64,000 bases of DNA. Origin: Aeromicrobium sp. PE09-221. GTDB lineage: Bacteria > Actinomycetota > Actinomycetes > Propionibacteriales > Nocardioidaceae. Within the stretch, counting starts at the first letter, position 1. Each line of letters opens with the position of its first letter. The stretch is taken from contig NZ_MIJB01000009.1 in the NCBI RefSeq assembly GCF_002174305.1, positions 186,001 through 250,000 of the forward strand, read 5' to 3'. Both the position numbers and the translations under genes were made by a program. Below, one piece after another: positions 23,800 to 32,700 of this stretch. The notes beneath the pieces are model-generated. The model saw nothing but the letters and a program-made list of their open reading frames with translations. It did not search any database and was not told the origin of the DNA.

Positions 23800-25757
23800 C
23801 AACTCACGCCGTACCGGTCGAGGTGGCGTTCCATCTGGGCCGCGGCCTCTGACAGGGCGGTGGACGCGTATCCACCATCGCCGTCCTGGATCGCGAGGAT
23901 CAGATTCAGCACCTCTTGGTCGGAGAGGTCCTCGGTCGGTATCGGATTGCCGGCAGCATTGGTCGGCCACTGGTCCCGGGCATCGCCGAGATCAAGTTGG
24001 TCGCCCCCCTCGGCCGTGAGCATGGTCTCGAAGGTCTGCAGCCAGGTCTGGCGGGACAGCTGGGTGAAGACATCGTTCGCACCGGTGATGGCCTCGTTGA
24101 CACCGTCGCCGACGAACTCATTGGTGAGGTGCTTCTTGATCTCTCCCACCACGTAGGTGCCCACCGGCCCCCCGGGCACGTCGATCGCATTCGTGGGCAA
24201 CAGGAGGAGCTCGGCCATCCGCCGCCGCTGGGCGGCATCGTCCTCGGCGGAGCTGATGCCGCCCTCGAGCAATCCGTCGTACAGAAAGCCGAGATTGGCC
24301 GCATTGGTGCCGGTGGTCATGGTGATGGGATCGTCGCCGCCGACCTGACCGCCGTCGGCGATCGCCGACTGGACGGCGTCGTCGATACGCACCTGGTTGT
24401 AGTTGTTCGCCGCCGAACCGATGATCGACACGGCGCTGTCGTTGTCGCCGATATCTCCGAGGAGACCGCGCAGATCCTCGTTATTGATCGTGATGCCGTG
24501 GACCGGCCAGCCGTCACCGCGGTCACCGGGAGGCCGGACATAGGTTCCCGGTTCGATATCCAGGCCGCGGCCGGGGATCGCCTCGTAGACGTCGTAGATA
24601 TACACGCCGAGAATGCCCCCCAGCTCCTCCTTGATGCCGTCCGGGGGCTCGGCGTCGCCGCCGAAGTGCTCGATGGCCCACGAGGAGATGGTGGCGGCAT
24701 CGCGCCCGCGATCACCCGGGTCGAGGGCTTGATCGACCGTGGCGGTCTGCAGGACCTTTCCGGCCGCTTCACCGTTGACGTCCTCCATCGGGCTGAATCG
24801 CTCCAGCAGGTAGGCGGCTCGGTCGGTGTCGAGCAGAACCTCCTGCGAGCCCTCCGTGCTCAGCGAGAGGGCCTCCATCCACGCGACGGTCGGGTCGCGC
24901 AGGGCATTGAGATCGGCGGTGCCGTACTGCTGGTCGCCGCCGGGGAAGTTGCTCCAGTACATCCCGCCTTCGCCGTTCTCCCATTCCAGGAGCGCGTCAC
25001 CCGCGGAGACCAGGAATTCCGATCCGAACTCGTGCCCGCCCCGGGCCGCATAGTCGAAGAGGATGGCGGCGGACCGCGGATCCCCGCCCCGGACGAAGTC
25101 GGACCCGAAGTCGTCCGGCAGCTTGCCGGCGAGCGATGCGGTGGCGACGCTCTGGCTCAGCGTCTCGGCCAGCGTGTCCTGCATCGCGACGATACGCTCG
25201 AACTCCTCGCCGTAGGAGGAGTCCTCGTAGATGCCGTTCGGGTTCGGATACTCGGCATACGGGCCGGTCATCGAGCCCGCCCGCTGGATCAGCTGATTGA
25301 GGCCCTCCGGGCCGATCGCAGTGACGAAGGCGCCGGTGACATCGGGATCCTCGGCATAGGTGTCGAGCAGTCCGAGCGTCTCGAGGAAGGCGTCGAGATC
25401 CTCCGGAGAGTCGATATCCTCCAGATCCTCGGCTCGCGCCGCGATCTGCCGGCCGAGCTCCTCCTTGATGTCCTGGATCGAGCCGTCGGTGGAACCCGTC
25501 CACACAACAGTCCCGTCACCTTCGGTGTCGAGAAGTCGGGCGAGATCGAGCACGACCCCCAGGGGGTCGGTCTTCTGTTCGCGGAGCCACTCCGGTGCGG
25601 TCACGGTGACCGAGCCTCCGGTGAGGCTCGGCAGCGAGGGTCCGCGGTAAGGGACGGCGTTGATGCAGGCGGTGCGGGCGTTGGCGATGTCGTTGGCGAG
25701 CTCCTCGACGGCTGAGATGGCCGAGTCGAGGGCGTCGGTGTTCATGCGTACGGTCAT
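23799..25757 (-). CDS. Large helical type VII secretion-associated protein (DUF6571-like)
   Basis: A 652-residue protein with no signal peptide. It begins with a WXG100/LXG-like helical start (TDALDSAISAVEELANDIANARTACINAV). The rest is rich in Asp, Glu, Gly and Ala, with long amphipathic helices. It resembles actinobacterial proteins of unknown function found with WXG100 genes; I think DUF6571 is the best match, but this is recall, not a search. No catalytic motif is visible. It starts 1 bp after the stop of the 110-residue helical gene and overlaps the lipoprotein gene by ATGA, so the three form one operon. It may be a secreted substrate or structural component. Confidence 0.78.
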   Translation of the reverse strand: MTVRMNTDALDSAISAVEELANDIANARTACINAVPYRGPSLPSLTGGSVTVTAPEWLREQKTDPLGVVLDLARLLDTEGDGTVVWTGSTDGSIQDIKEELGRQIAARAEDLEDIDSPEDLDAFLETLGLLDTYAEDPDVTGAFVTAIGPEGLNQLIQRAGSMTGPYAEYPNPNGIYEDSSYGEEFERIVAMQDTLAETLSQSVATASLAGKLPDDFGSDFVRGGDPRSAAILFDYAARGGHEFGSEFLVSAGDALLEWENGEGGMYWSNFPGGDQQYGTADLNALRDPTVAWMEALSLSTEGSQEVLLDTDRAAYLLERFSPMEDVNGEAAGKVLQTATVDQALDPGDRGRDAATISSWAIEHFGGDAEPPDGIKEELGGILGVYIYDVYEAIPGRGLDIEPGTYVRPPGDRGDGWPVHGITINNEDLRGLLGDIGDNDSAVSIIGSAANNYNQVRIDDAVQSAIADGGQVGGDDPITMTTGTNAANLGFLYDGLLEGGISSAEDDAAQRRRMAELLLLPTNAIDVPGGPVGTYVVGEIKKHLTNEFVGDGVNEAITGANDVFTQLSRQTWLQTFETMLTAEGGDQLDLGDARDQWPTNAAGNPIPTEDLSDQEVLNLILAIQDGDGGYASTALSEAAAQMERHLDRYGVS

Positions 25758-25758
25758 G

Positions 25759-26091
25759 TCAGTAGGCCTGGAGGATCAGGGGGCCCTGGAGCGTGTAGTA
25801 CGCCCGCCCCCGCCAGTCGCCTTCGTCGACCTTGTCGGGTTGGCCCTCGTAGGCTGAGTTGATGTCATTCCATGCCTGATCGAAGGCCTCGCGCAGGCCG
25901 CTGACCTGGTGGGAGAGGTCTTCGAGCCAGCCGTCGGCCTCGCTGCAGTCCCAGCCCCCGTCGGTCGCGATGGCGCGGGTGATCGCCGCTGTGGGATCGC
26001 CCCCGATGTCGAAGGCATCGCGTTCCTGCCCGATCCGCGTTCGCGCGCGGCCGAGTGCGGCCTTGTACAGATTGTCCTCTTGGTCGGTCAC
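25759..26091 (-). CDS. Small helical protein, WXG100-like partner
   Basis: A 110-residue protein starting with GTG at 26091, with GAGGGGTGG upstream. It is predicted mostly helical. DGGWDCSEADGWLEDLSHQVSGLREAFDQAWNDINSAYEGQPDKVDEGDWRGRAYY places Trp residues between helices, as in Esx/ESAT-6-like proteins, although the strict WXG turn is not clean. It is the first gene of the minus-strand operon, divergent from the WXG100 gene at 26281. I infer that it is a chaperone or co-secreted partner for the large protein that follows. Confidence 0.72.
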   Translation of the reverse strand: MTDQEDNLYKAALGRARTRIGQERDAFDIGGDPTAAITRAIATDGGWDCSEADGWLEDLSHQVSGLREAFDQAWNDINSAYEGQPDKVDEGDWRGRAYYTLQGPLILQAY

Positions 26092-26280
26092 CGATCCACC
26101 CCTCGACAGTGAAGCTGGAAAGACACTGAAAGCTCACACAGAAGGTACCAGTACCGGCCTCGATCGGCCGCTGAGTGGGCGCGCTTGCCGAAGAGATCGT
26201 AGAGTTCGGTACTGTCTTGTCAACGCAGCGGTCCTTCGGCGGGGTTCGGGGGACGGACCAACGTACTGAGGAGAATCCAG

Positions 26281-26586
26281 ATGGCCGGAGCACGGATCGA
26301 AGACCTGCACGCTCTCTACACGACGCTTCAGCGCTCGATGCAGGAGACCGACACGATGATCACCAATGTCGACGCCTCGCTGACCCAGGCCAATGAGGAG
26401 TGGCAGTCGGCCGGTGCCGCCCAGTTCAACGAGTCCTGGGTCCAGTTCAAGCAGACGCTGACGAATCTGTGCCAGGCCTTCGCGGGTGCCGGCACTGACG
26501 TGGCCTTCCAGCACAACAAGTTCGCCGAGGGCGCCAAGGAGCAGGACAAGCATCCCGTGCTCTCGCCCCTCACCTCCCCGCGCTGA
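26281..26586 (+). CDS. WXG100 (ESAT-6-like) family protein
   Basis: A 101-residue helical hairpin protein of the type VII secretion substrate class. Helix 1 covers about residues 5-40 (EDLHALYTTLQRSMQETDTMITNVDASLTQANEEW). The turn is WQS instead of the canonical WxG, followed by AGAAQFNESWVQFKQTLTNLCQAFA. The C-terminal tail is disordered and proline-containing. Starting with ATG at 26281 with GAGGAG upstream, it heads a three-gene plus-strand group with two exported proteins. The large FHA-FtsK ATPase at 29750-34291 is the likely exporter. Confidence 0.85.
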   Translation: MAGARIEDLHALYTTLQRSMQETDTMITNVDASLTQANEEWQSAGAAQFNESWVQFKQTLTNLCQAFAGAGTDVAFQHNKFAEGAKEQDKHPVLSPLTSPR

Positions 26587-26592
26587 TCGACT

Positions 26593-27204
26593 GTGCGGCC
26601 TGACGACACGGCGCGCGGCACCGACTCCTCGTTCGCTCGGCGACGAGGTGGTCTCGGTGTCGCCGCCGTGCTGTTGGCGGTGTCCCTCGCCGCGTGCTCC
26701 GATGGGGAGGGTTCCGATCTGCCCGAGGCCAGCGCGGAGAGCACCCCGGTGCAGGAGCAGGACTGGGAGTGGAGCGCCACTGAGGTGCCTCCTGCGCCCG
26801 ACTCGATGGAGGATTCCGAGCAGAGCGCTGAGGAGTTCGCCCAGTACGCGATGGAGCTGATCTTCTACGCCTACGCGACCGGCGATGCCGGTCCGGTGCT
26901 CGACATCGCCGATGAGAGCACCTGTGAGGGTTGTGCCTCGTTGCAGCGCTTCGCCTCGGCCGAGAGCAAGAAGCTGCAGATCGCCGGTTCCGAGCCGACC
27001 TTCACGTTCACGGATCTGCAGGTGAATGACGACGTCTACTACAATTTCTCGGTGGCGATGGACATCCCCGAGGGTCAGCGCGTCAACAGCGCCGATCCGG
27101 AGGATGTCCAGCCGCTGCCGGCCGCCGATGGCGTGCCGGCCTCGCTCAACCTCCAGTGGACGGGCGAGGAATGGTTGCTGCTGAACTTCGATCTAGGGGA
27201 ATGA
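26593..27204 (+). CDS. Secreted lipoprotein, DUF6318-like
   Basis: A 203-residue protein from a GTG 6 bp after the WXG100 gene. An N-terminal stretch of about 18 residues with basic RRRGG precedes the hydrophobic VAAVLLAVSLAAC, giving a lipobox LAAC. After an acidic, Pro/Glu-rich linker comes a domain beginning SAEEFAQYAMELIFYAYATGDAGPVLDIADESTCEGCASLQ and ending in TGEEWLLLNFDLGE. A conserved pair of cysteines (CEGC) and this layout resemble actinobacterial DUF6318 lipoproteins, from recall only. It probably sits on the outer face of the membrane beside the secretion apparatus. Confidence 0.8.
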   Translation: MRPDDTARGTDSSFARRRGGLGVAAVLLAVSLAACSDGEGSDLPEASAESTPVQEQDWEWSATEVPPAPDSMEDSEQSAEEFAQYAMELIFYAYATGDAGPVLDIADESTCEGCASLQRFASAESKKLQIAGSEPTFTFTDLQVNDDVYYNFSVAMDIPEGQRVNSADPEDVQPLPAADGVPASLNLQWTGEEWLLLNFDLGE

Positions 27205-27208
27205 CATC

Positions 27209-28099
27209 GTGCGCCGACTCCTTCTCGTCGCCGTGGCGGCCGTGATGACCGTGTTCCTCGCGGTCGGTCCGGCCACGGCAGGTACCGACTGGGACTGGGA
27301 CGACGGCGACCTCGTCGGCACCGACCCCGGTGGATCGGTCACCGACCCGGGAGGCGGTGGTGGCGGAGGTAATGAGCCGATCTTCACCGATCCGGAGCCC
27401 TATCCGGAGTACGTGTACGTGCCGTACTGCCCGTCCAACGGCATCACCATCACCGACCCGGAGACGGGTGAGTACCAGATGGACGATGCGCTCTGCACCG
27501 GCTTCTCGGCGATGTGCCCTGAAGGTGAAAACCGCTATTGGATCTATGTGCGGTATCGCGATCCCGATGGCGGCTTCCCCAACGGCCCTCAGTTCAGCAA
27601 CGAGGGTGTGACCTGTCGAGGCCCCCATGATCCTCCGCCTGCCAATGCGCCGCGGCAAATCACGATCGACGACATCATCGACAGCGCTCGGGCTGTCGCC
27701 CCTGGGGTGGAGATCGTCACCGAACCCGGTGCCCGCAGCTATGTCAACTTCCCGACCAATATGTACGTCGACGATGCCGAGCAGCAGGTGAACGTCGATG
27801 TGCTCGGCTTCGACATCCCGCTGACCTTCTCACCCGAGGAGGTCACCTGGAACTTCGGCGACGGCGTCTCCGCGACCGGTGCCGGCATCGCCGACGCGGA
27901 GGTCGGCCAGGAAGGCGCCGTCGAGCATGCGTACCGGCGCTCCGGCTCGTATGCGATCGGCGTCACGGTCGACTACACGGTGGTGGCGACGCTGCCGAAT
28001 GGCCAGACGCTCGAGATGCCCGGCACCATCTCCGGTTCAGGTGGCCCCTATGACCTAGGCGTGGGCGAGCTGCAGTCGATCGTCAAGAAGGTGCGTTAA
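27209..28099 (+). CDS. Secreted protein with PKD-like C-terminal domain
   Basis: A 296-residue exported protein starting with GTG at 27209, 4 bp after the lipoprotein gene. The signal peptide MRRLLLVAVAAVMTVFLAV ends near GPATAG. A Gly- and Asp-rich low-complexity stretch (DPGGSVTDPGGGGGGG) follows. The C-terminal part, SPEEVTWNFGDG...GAVEHAYRRSGSYAIGVTVDYT, has the PKD signature (xWNFGDG...H.Y...G.Y.V.V.V). PKD domains act in surface contacts. Two Cys pairs (YCPSNG, CTGFSAMCP) may form disulfides. It ends the plus-strand group; the 139-bp gap to the DUF222 gene has no ORF I believe, only short GC-rich repeats such as GGCGGAG. Confidence 0.82.
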   Translation: MRRLLLVAVAAVMTVFLAVGPATAGTDWDWDDGDLVGTDPGGSVTDPGGGGGGGNEPIFTDPEPYPEYVYVPYCPSNGITITDPETGEYQMDDALCTGFSAMCPEGENRYWIYVRYRDPDGGFPNGPQFSNEGVTCRGPHDPPPANAPRQITIDDIIDSARAVAPGVEIVTEPGARSYVNFPTNMYVDDAEQQVNVDVLGFDIPLTFSPEEVTWNFGDGVSATGAGIADAEVGQEGAVEHAYRRSGSYAIGVTVDYTVVATLPNGQTLEMPGTISGSGGPYDLGVGELQSIVKKVR

Positions 28100-28238
28100 G
28101 AGATCGCGCTAGTAGGCCACGGTGCGCCACCCCCGTGGGCGCTCCGCTGTGGGGCGCCTCCTTGGGCGGAGTCCTTGGGGATGGCGGAGCATCCCACGGA
28201 TGCGGCGCTCGCAACGCCGCCCCTACTGGCGTGACGGT

Positions 28239-29540
28239 CTAGGCGACGAGGGGTCGGTAGCGGGTGTTGCGGGTGGGCGCGGTGGATCCGGGTGGGTGGA
28301 AGTCGGGGAGCCGGTCGCGGGGATTGATGACGACACGCCATCTGCTGTGGTGGATCTTGTGGTGGTGATGCGCGCAGAGCAGGACCCCGTCGTCGACGCT
28401 GGTCGGTCCGCCTTCAGACCAGGGCCTCACATGGTGGGCTTCGCACCATGACGATGGTCTGTCACAGCCCGGGAACGCACATCCCCCGTCCCTCAGGGCA
28501 AGGGCTCGGCGTTGTTTTTCGGTGTGGAGTCGCCCGCTGCGGCCGAGGTCGAGGGGTACCGAGTCGCCGCCCATGATCACGGGGAGGATGCCTGCTTCGC
28601 AGGCGATCATCCGTAGCTGCCCGGCGGAGATGTGGGTGCCGTGGTCGGTGACTCCGGCCTGATCGGTGCGACCGCGTAGGGCGTCTTCGGTGACGGTGAC
28701 CATCAGGGTGGCGGCGACGCCGCCGTGGTTGCCGTAGCCGTCCTTGGGCAGGTGCCGCAGCACGTCGCAGAACGCGCGGCCAAGCTTCTCGGGGTACGAC
28801 GGTTGGTCGACGACCTCGTCAACCAGGGCTGTCTCGGGGCCTTGGCTGTCAGGGGTGCCGCGGTAGCGCGGGGAGGTTTTGGATTCGAGGACGGAGCGGA
28901 GGATGTCGCCGGTGAACGCGTCGATCTCGAATCCACCTTTGACCATGCCGTCGTCATCGGGACGGGTCATCCAGAAGCTGGCCTTGCGCCGTGCCGTCTG
29001 TTCCTGGCGGGTGAGGGTGCGGTCTTCGATCGTGTCGGCGCGGGGCTTGTCGACGATCTCGACCGCGCGGCGGGCTTTGCGGCGCAGTTGTTCGAGGCTC
29101 ATGCCGGGTGCCGCCTCAGCGAGATCGCGTTCGACGACACCACGGTCGGCCGTGGACAGGTCGCGAGGAAGATCGTCCATCGCGCGAGCCACGACGTGTG
29201 CCTTGTCGGTGGACATGCCGGGCTTGGTGAGCTGTTCGGCCAGCACCGGCGCAGTCTCGAGACGTTCGGCGAGCTGGCGCTGACGGACAGCGTCGCGTCG
29301 CGTGATGCCCGAAGTCTCGGCGATCAGAGCATCCATCGAGGGCGCGGAGGTCTGCTCGTGCGCCTTCTGGCGCGAGCCCTCGGCCGTGACCGCGAGCAGG
29401 AACGCCTGCACCTCACGCAGAATCGACTGCCCCACCCGGTGAGCCTCCACGAGCTCGGCCGCATCCAGCTCGACGAGCTGCGCCCGTGCAGCAGCGATCG
29501 CGGCCGGACCACCGGCCAGACGATCCACCACCACGCTCAT
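28239..29540 (-). CDS. DUF222 / HNH endonuclease (13E12 repeat family)
   Basis: A 433-residue protein with an N-terminal DUF222 domain (ERL...AEQLTKPGMSTDKAHVVARAMDDLP) and a C-terminal HNH nuclease (LALRDGGCAFPGCDRPSSWCEAHHVRPWSEGGPTSVDDGVLLCAHHHHKIH). CAFPGC and CAHHHH supply the zinc ligands and EAHH the catalytic histidine. The ATG at 29540 is chosen because the in-frame GTG at 29552 is itself part of the GTGGAGG ribosome site. The family is abundant and mobile in actinobacteria, and several Mycobacterium tuberculosis members are in the LexA regulon. A near-consensus SOS box sits 17 bp upstream here. It separates the WXG100 genes from the large ATPase and looks like an insertion. Confidence 0.92.
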   Translation of the reverse strand: MSVVVDRLAGGPAAIAAARAQLVELDAAELVEAHRVGQSILREVQAFLLAVTAEGSRQKAHEQTSAPSMDALIAETSGITRRDAVRQRQLAERLETAPVLAEQLTKPGMSTDKAHVVARAMDDLPRDLSTADRGVVERDLAEAAPGMSLEQLRRKARRAVEIVDKPRADTIEDRTLTRQEQTARRKASFWMTRPDDDGMVKGGFEIDAFTGDILRSVLESKTSPRYRGTPDSQGPETALVDEVVDQPSYPEKLGRAFCDVLRHLPKDGYGNHGGVAATLMVTVTEDALRGRTDQAGVTDHGTHISAGQLRMIACEAGILPVIMGGDSVPLDLGRSGRLHTEKQRRALALRDGGCAFPGCDRPSSWCEAHHVRPWSEGGPTSVDDGVLLCAHHHHKIHHSRWRVVINPRDRLPDFHPPGSTAPTRNTRYRPLVA

Positions 29541-29557
29541 CGGAACCTCCACATATG

Positions 29558-29573
29558 TCGAACTGATGTTCCC
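29558..29573 (-). promoter_or_regulatory. SOS-like box upstream of the DUF222-HNH gene
   Basis: TCGAACTGATGTTCCC (plus strand) matches TCGAAC-N4-GTTCGA except for the last two bases. It lies 18-33 bp before the ATG of the minus-strand gene, where it would overlap the promoter (CATATG is a possible -10 at 29551-29556). A strict-consensus box controls imuA' in the same window, so LexA must be present in the cell. The rest of 29541-29749 shows no gene. Confidence 0.6.
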
Positions 29574-29749
29574 ATCATCGCAGGTCCCACTGACACGTCC
29601 AGCGACTTTCCACAGGACTGAGTGTGAAGGGGGGGAGCACTAGCGACAATGTCGGTCGTCTCAGACGCAGATAACCGGCGCGTCGATGACATCGAACACC
29701 TCACGCGCAACCCAGGAGTAGCGCCCAGCGCCTTCTCACGGGCCGAGAC

Positions 29750-32700
29750 TCAGGGCTGCGGCACCTGGACCCACCGGAATCCGGTGGGGGTGGCCAGCAG
29801 CCCTCGCCCGATCGGCACCGAGGCACCGACGGAGCGCGGGAAGCGCGCATTCACGACATCGCCGTCGTTGGCCGCCCGCGGTGCGAGCACCAAGCCGGTC
29901 CGGCCCCGTTTGAGATCGGCGGGCAGGCCGCGGTAGGAACTCGCCAGCTCATCGATGCCGCCGGCGACGATCATGGCATTGGGGGAGTCGCGCATCCCCG
30001 TCAGCGTCTCGGAGAGGAACTGCGCCAGCGGCGAGTCCGCACCGAGCACGTCGAGATCGTCGACGACGACGAGATGGTGGGTCCGCAGACCTGAGACCAC
30101 CTGACGGATCTCCTCGATCGACTCCTGACCGGTCATCAGCCGGTAGCGTCGTCCCTCGACTTCTCGCAGGGCCGAGATGCGAGGGGCGAAGGCCACGACC
30201 TCGCGACTCTGCGATAGATGGTGCTCCACCGCGACACGCAGAGACGTGCTGCGTCCCGAGCGTGGTGGTCCCGCCACGAGGAAGCCCGGACCCGTGACGA
30301 GGGGGTCGAACCCCACCAGCGCGAGGGTGTCGCCCCCGACACCGATGGGGACGAAGGTCGGGCTGTCCTGGGCCGGGGTCCGCTCGAGCTGACGCGCCTC
30401 CTCGAGGCTGATCGCCACGGGCAGCTCGTCGATACGCTGCGGACGCTGCGCCCGCGGGATGTCCGGATGGCGCTCCGCCGCCAGCCGTCCGATCTCGTGG
30501 AGCGCCCGGACCTGTGCGGTGCCCTCACCGCTCGCATCGAGCATGGCGAACTGCAGCTCCTCGGGTCGCTCGCCGCCCCGGAAGCCACGACCTGGCGGCA
30601 TCGAGGAGGGCACTGCGCGGGCCGCCAGCCCGATCGCCGAGAAGTCGCTGGCATCGCTCATCGAGAGCATGATCCGGTCCTCCACGAGCAGGGCGATCCG
30701 ACCGAGCACTCCGCTGCGATCCGCGCCGATCACGAGCCGGATACCGGCTCCGACCCCCTCTTGCAGCAGGCCCACGAGTCGCTCGACCAGGACGCCGCCG
30801 TCGAGGGAGTCGAAGGCGCTCACATAGCCCTCGAGGCGGTCGAGCACCACGACGAGATAGGGGAGACGCTCCTCGGGCGGTACCGCCGCGCGCTGCTCGG
30901 TGACATCGGCGAATCCCTGGCTCGCGAGTGACTGCTGACGGCGGGTGAGCTCGCGGCCCAGGAAGTCGAAGAGCCGGTACAGGCGGTCAGTCTGCGTGCG
31001 GGTGATGACCGCGCCCACATGCGGCAGTGAGACCAGTGGCAGCAACGCGTTATTGCCGGCGTCGATGCCGTAGACGTGGACATCGGCCGGTGAGTGTGTC
31101 CGTGCGATCGAGGCGGCTATGGTCCGCAGCGCCCAGGATCGGCCTGAACGCGATTGTCCGGCGATCATCAGATGGCCGCCGCGCACCAGATCCCAGGTGG
31201 CCGTTCGCTGCTCCTGGCGGTGCGGCACGTCGGCGAGGCCGAAGACGATGGCCTCCGGATCGGCCGGCGCGGAGTCGTCGAGATCGTCGAGGGTCAGCGT
31301 CTGCGGGAGCGGCGGCAGCCACGGCTTGCGCATCTCGGGCAGCCCGAGCCGTTCGTTCGCCGCGGTGACGGCGCGCACAAGGGTGGTGAGATCGGTCGGG
31401 ATCGTCGCGTCCTCCTCGGCCTCGGCCGACAGCGGGGCCAGGGCGCGCAGATCGCCCAGCCCGAACGCCCTCGAGACCAGTTCTGGACGCTCGTCGCCCG
31501 CAGGACGTCCGCCGACCCGCGAGCTCTGGAAGGCGATCAGCGAGGAATGTCCGAGCCGGGCGTAGGCACGGCCGGGGAAGGACTTGGGGATCTCGGCGGC
31601 GACCTTCGACTCGATGACGTCCTCGGAGTCATTGGCATCGGTGACGCGCAGGGCGATCCGCAGGTTCGTATTGGACTTGATCTCGGCGTTGACGACGCCG
31701 GCCGGTCGCTGGGTCGCCAGGATGAGGTGTACGCCGAGCGAGCGACCGCGTCGGGCGACGTCGACCAGCCCGTTCACGAAATCCGGGAGCTCGGCCACCA
31801 GAGCGGCGAACTCGTCGATGATGATGAGCAGGCGCGGCATCGGCTCGTCATCGGGGCCCTTGGTTGCCAGATAGTCCTCGATGTCCTTGGCATCGGCCCG
31901 GGCCAGCTGATGCTCGCGTCGCCGCAGTTCCGCGCCGAGAGACTCCAAGGCGCGGGAGGTCAGATGGCCGTCGAGGTCGGTCACCATGCCGACGGTGTGC
32001 GGCAGATGCTGGCAGTCCTTGAAGGCCGCTCCGCCCTTGTAGTCGATGAGCACGAAGTTGAACTCATCGGGCCGATTGCCGACACTCAGCGAGGCGATGA
32101 TCGTCTGCAGTAGCTCCGACTTGCCGGAACCGGTGGTGCCGGCGACGAGACCGTGCGGGCCGTCGGCACGGACATCGATGGTGAAGGGCCCGTCGAGTCC
32201 TTCGCCGATCACCGCGCGCGTCGTGCGACCGCCTCCGGACCAGCGGCGCGCGAGCGACTCGCCATCGGGCTGTGGCATCCCGAGCACGTCCAGTAGCCGG
32301 CTCGCGGCGGGCAGGGACGAGCTCAGGTCCTCGGTGCTGACATCGCGGATGGGTGCGAGCGCCCGGCCGAGCCGGTCGAGCCAGGCCTCGTCGACGACAT
32401 CGCGGCGGATACCGTCCAGATGCCGCTCAGCGGTGGTCTGCAGGTTGGCCAGCGGTCCGTCGATCTCGACGACCGAGCGACATTCCTCGGGCAGCTCGCG
32501 CGGGGTGCGGTCCAGGCAGATGAAGTAGACGTTGACGAAAGCGCCGGACTTGAGCAGCGAGGTCATGCCCGGTGCCATGCGCAGCTCGCGGGCGCCGTCG
32601 AGCACGACCACGATGGACGGCAGACCCTCCCGCTCGTCGGTGTCCAGCTCCTTGCGGCGCTCGACCTCGGCGGTGAGCTCGCCGATCATGGCCGCGCGAT

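Noticed and set aside
23916..25715. Plus-strand ORF (599 codons) opposite the DUF6571-like gene
   Set aside because: The minus frame has coupled neighbours and a sensible start; the plus frame is low-complexity and lacks a ribosome site.
28100..28238. GC-rich repeated motifs between the PKD gene and the DUF222 gene
   Set aside because: Short overlapping repeats such as GGCGGAG without a consistent unit or long arms; no clear element.
29641..29749. Small plus-strand ORF starting at 29649
   Set aside because: Most of it overlaps the 3' end of the large ATPase gene in antisense and no motif or ribosome site supports it.
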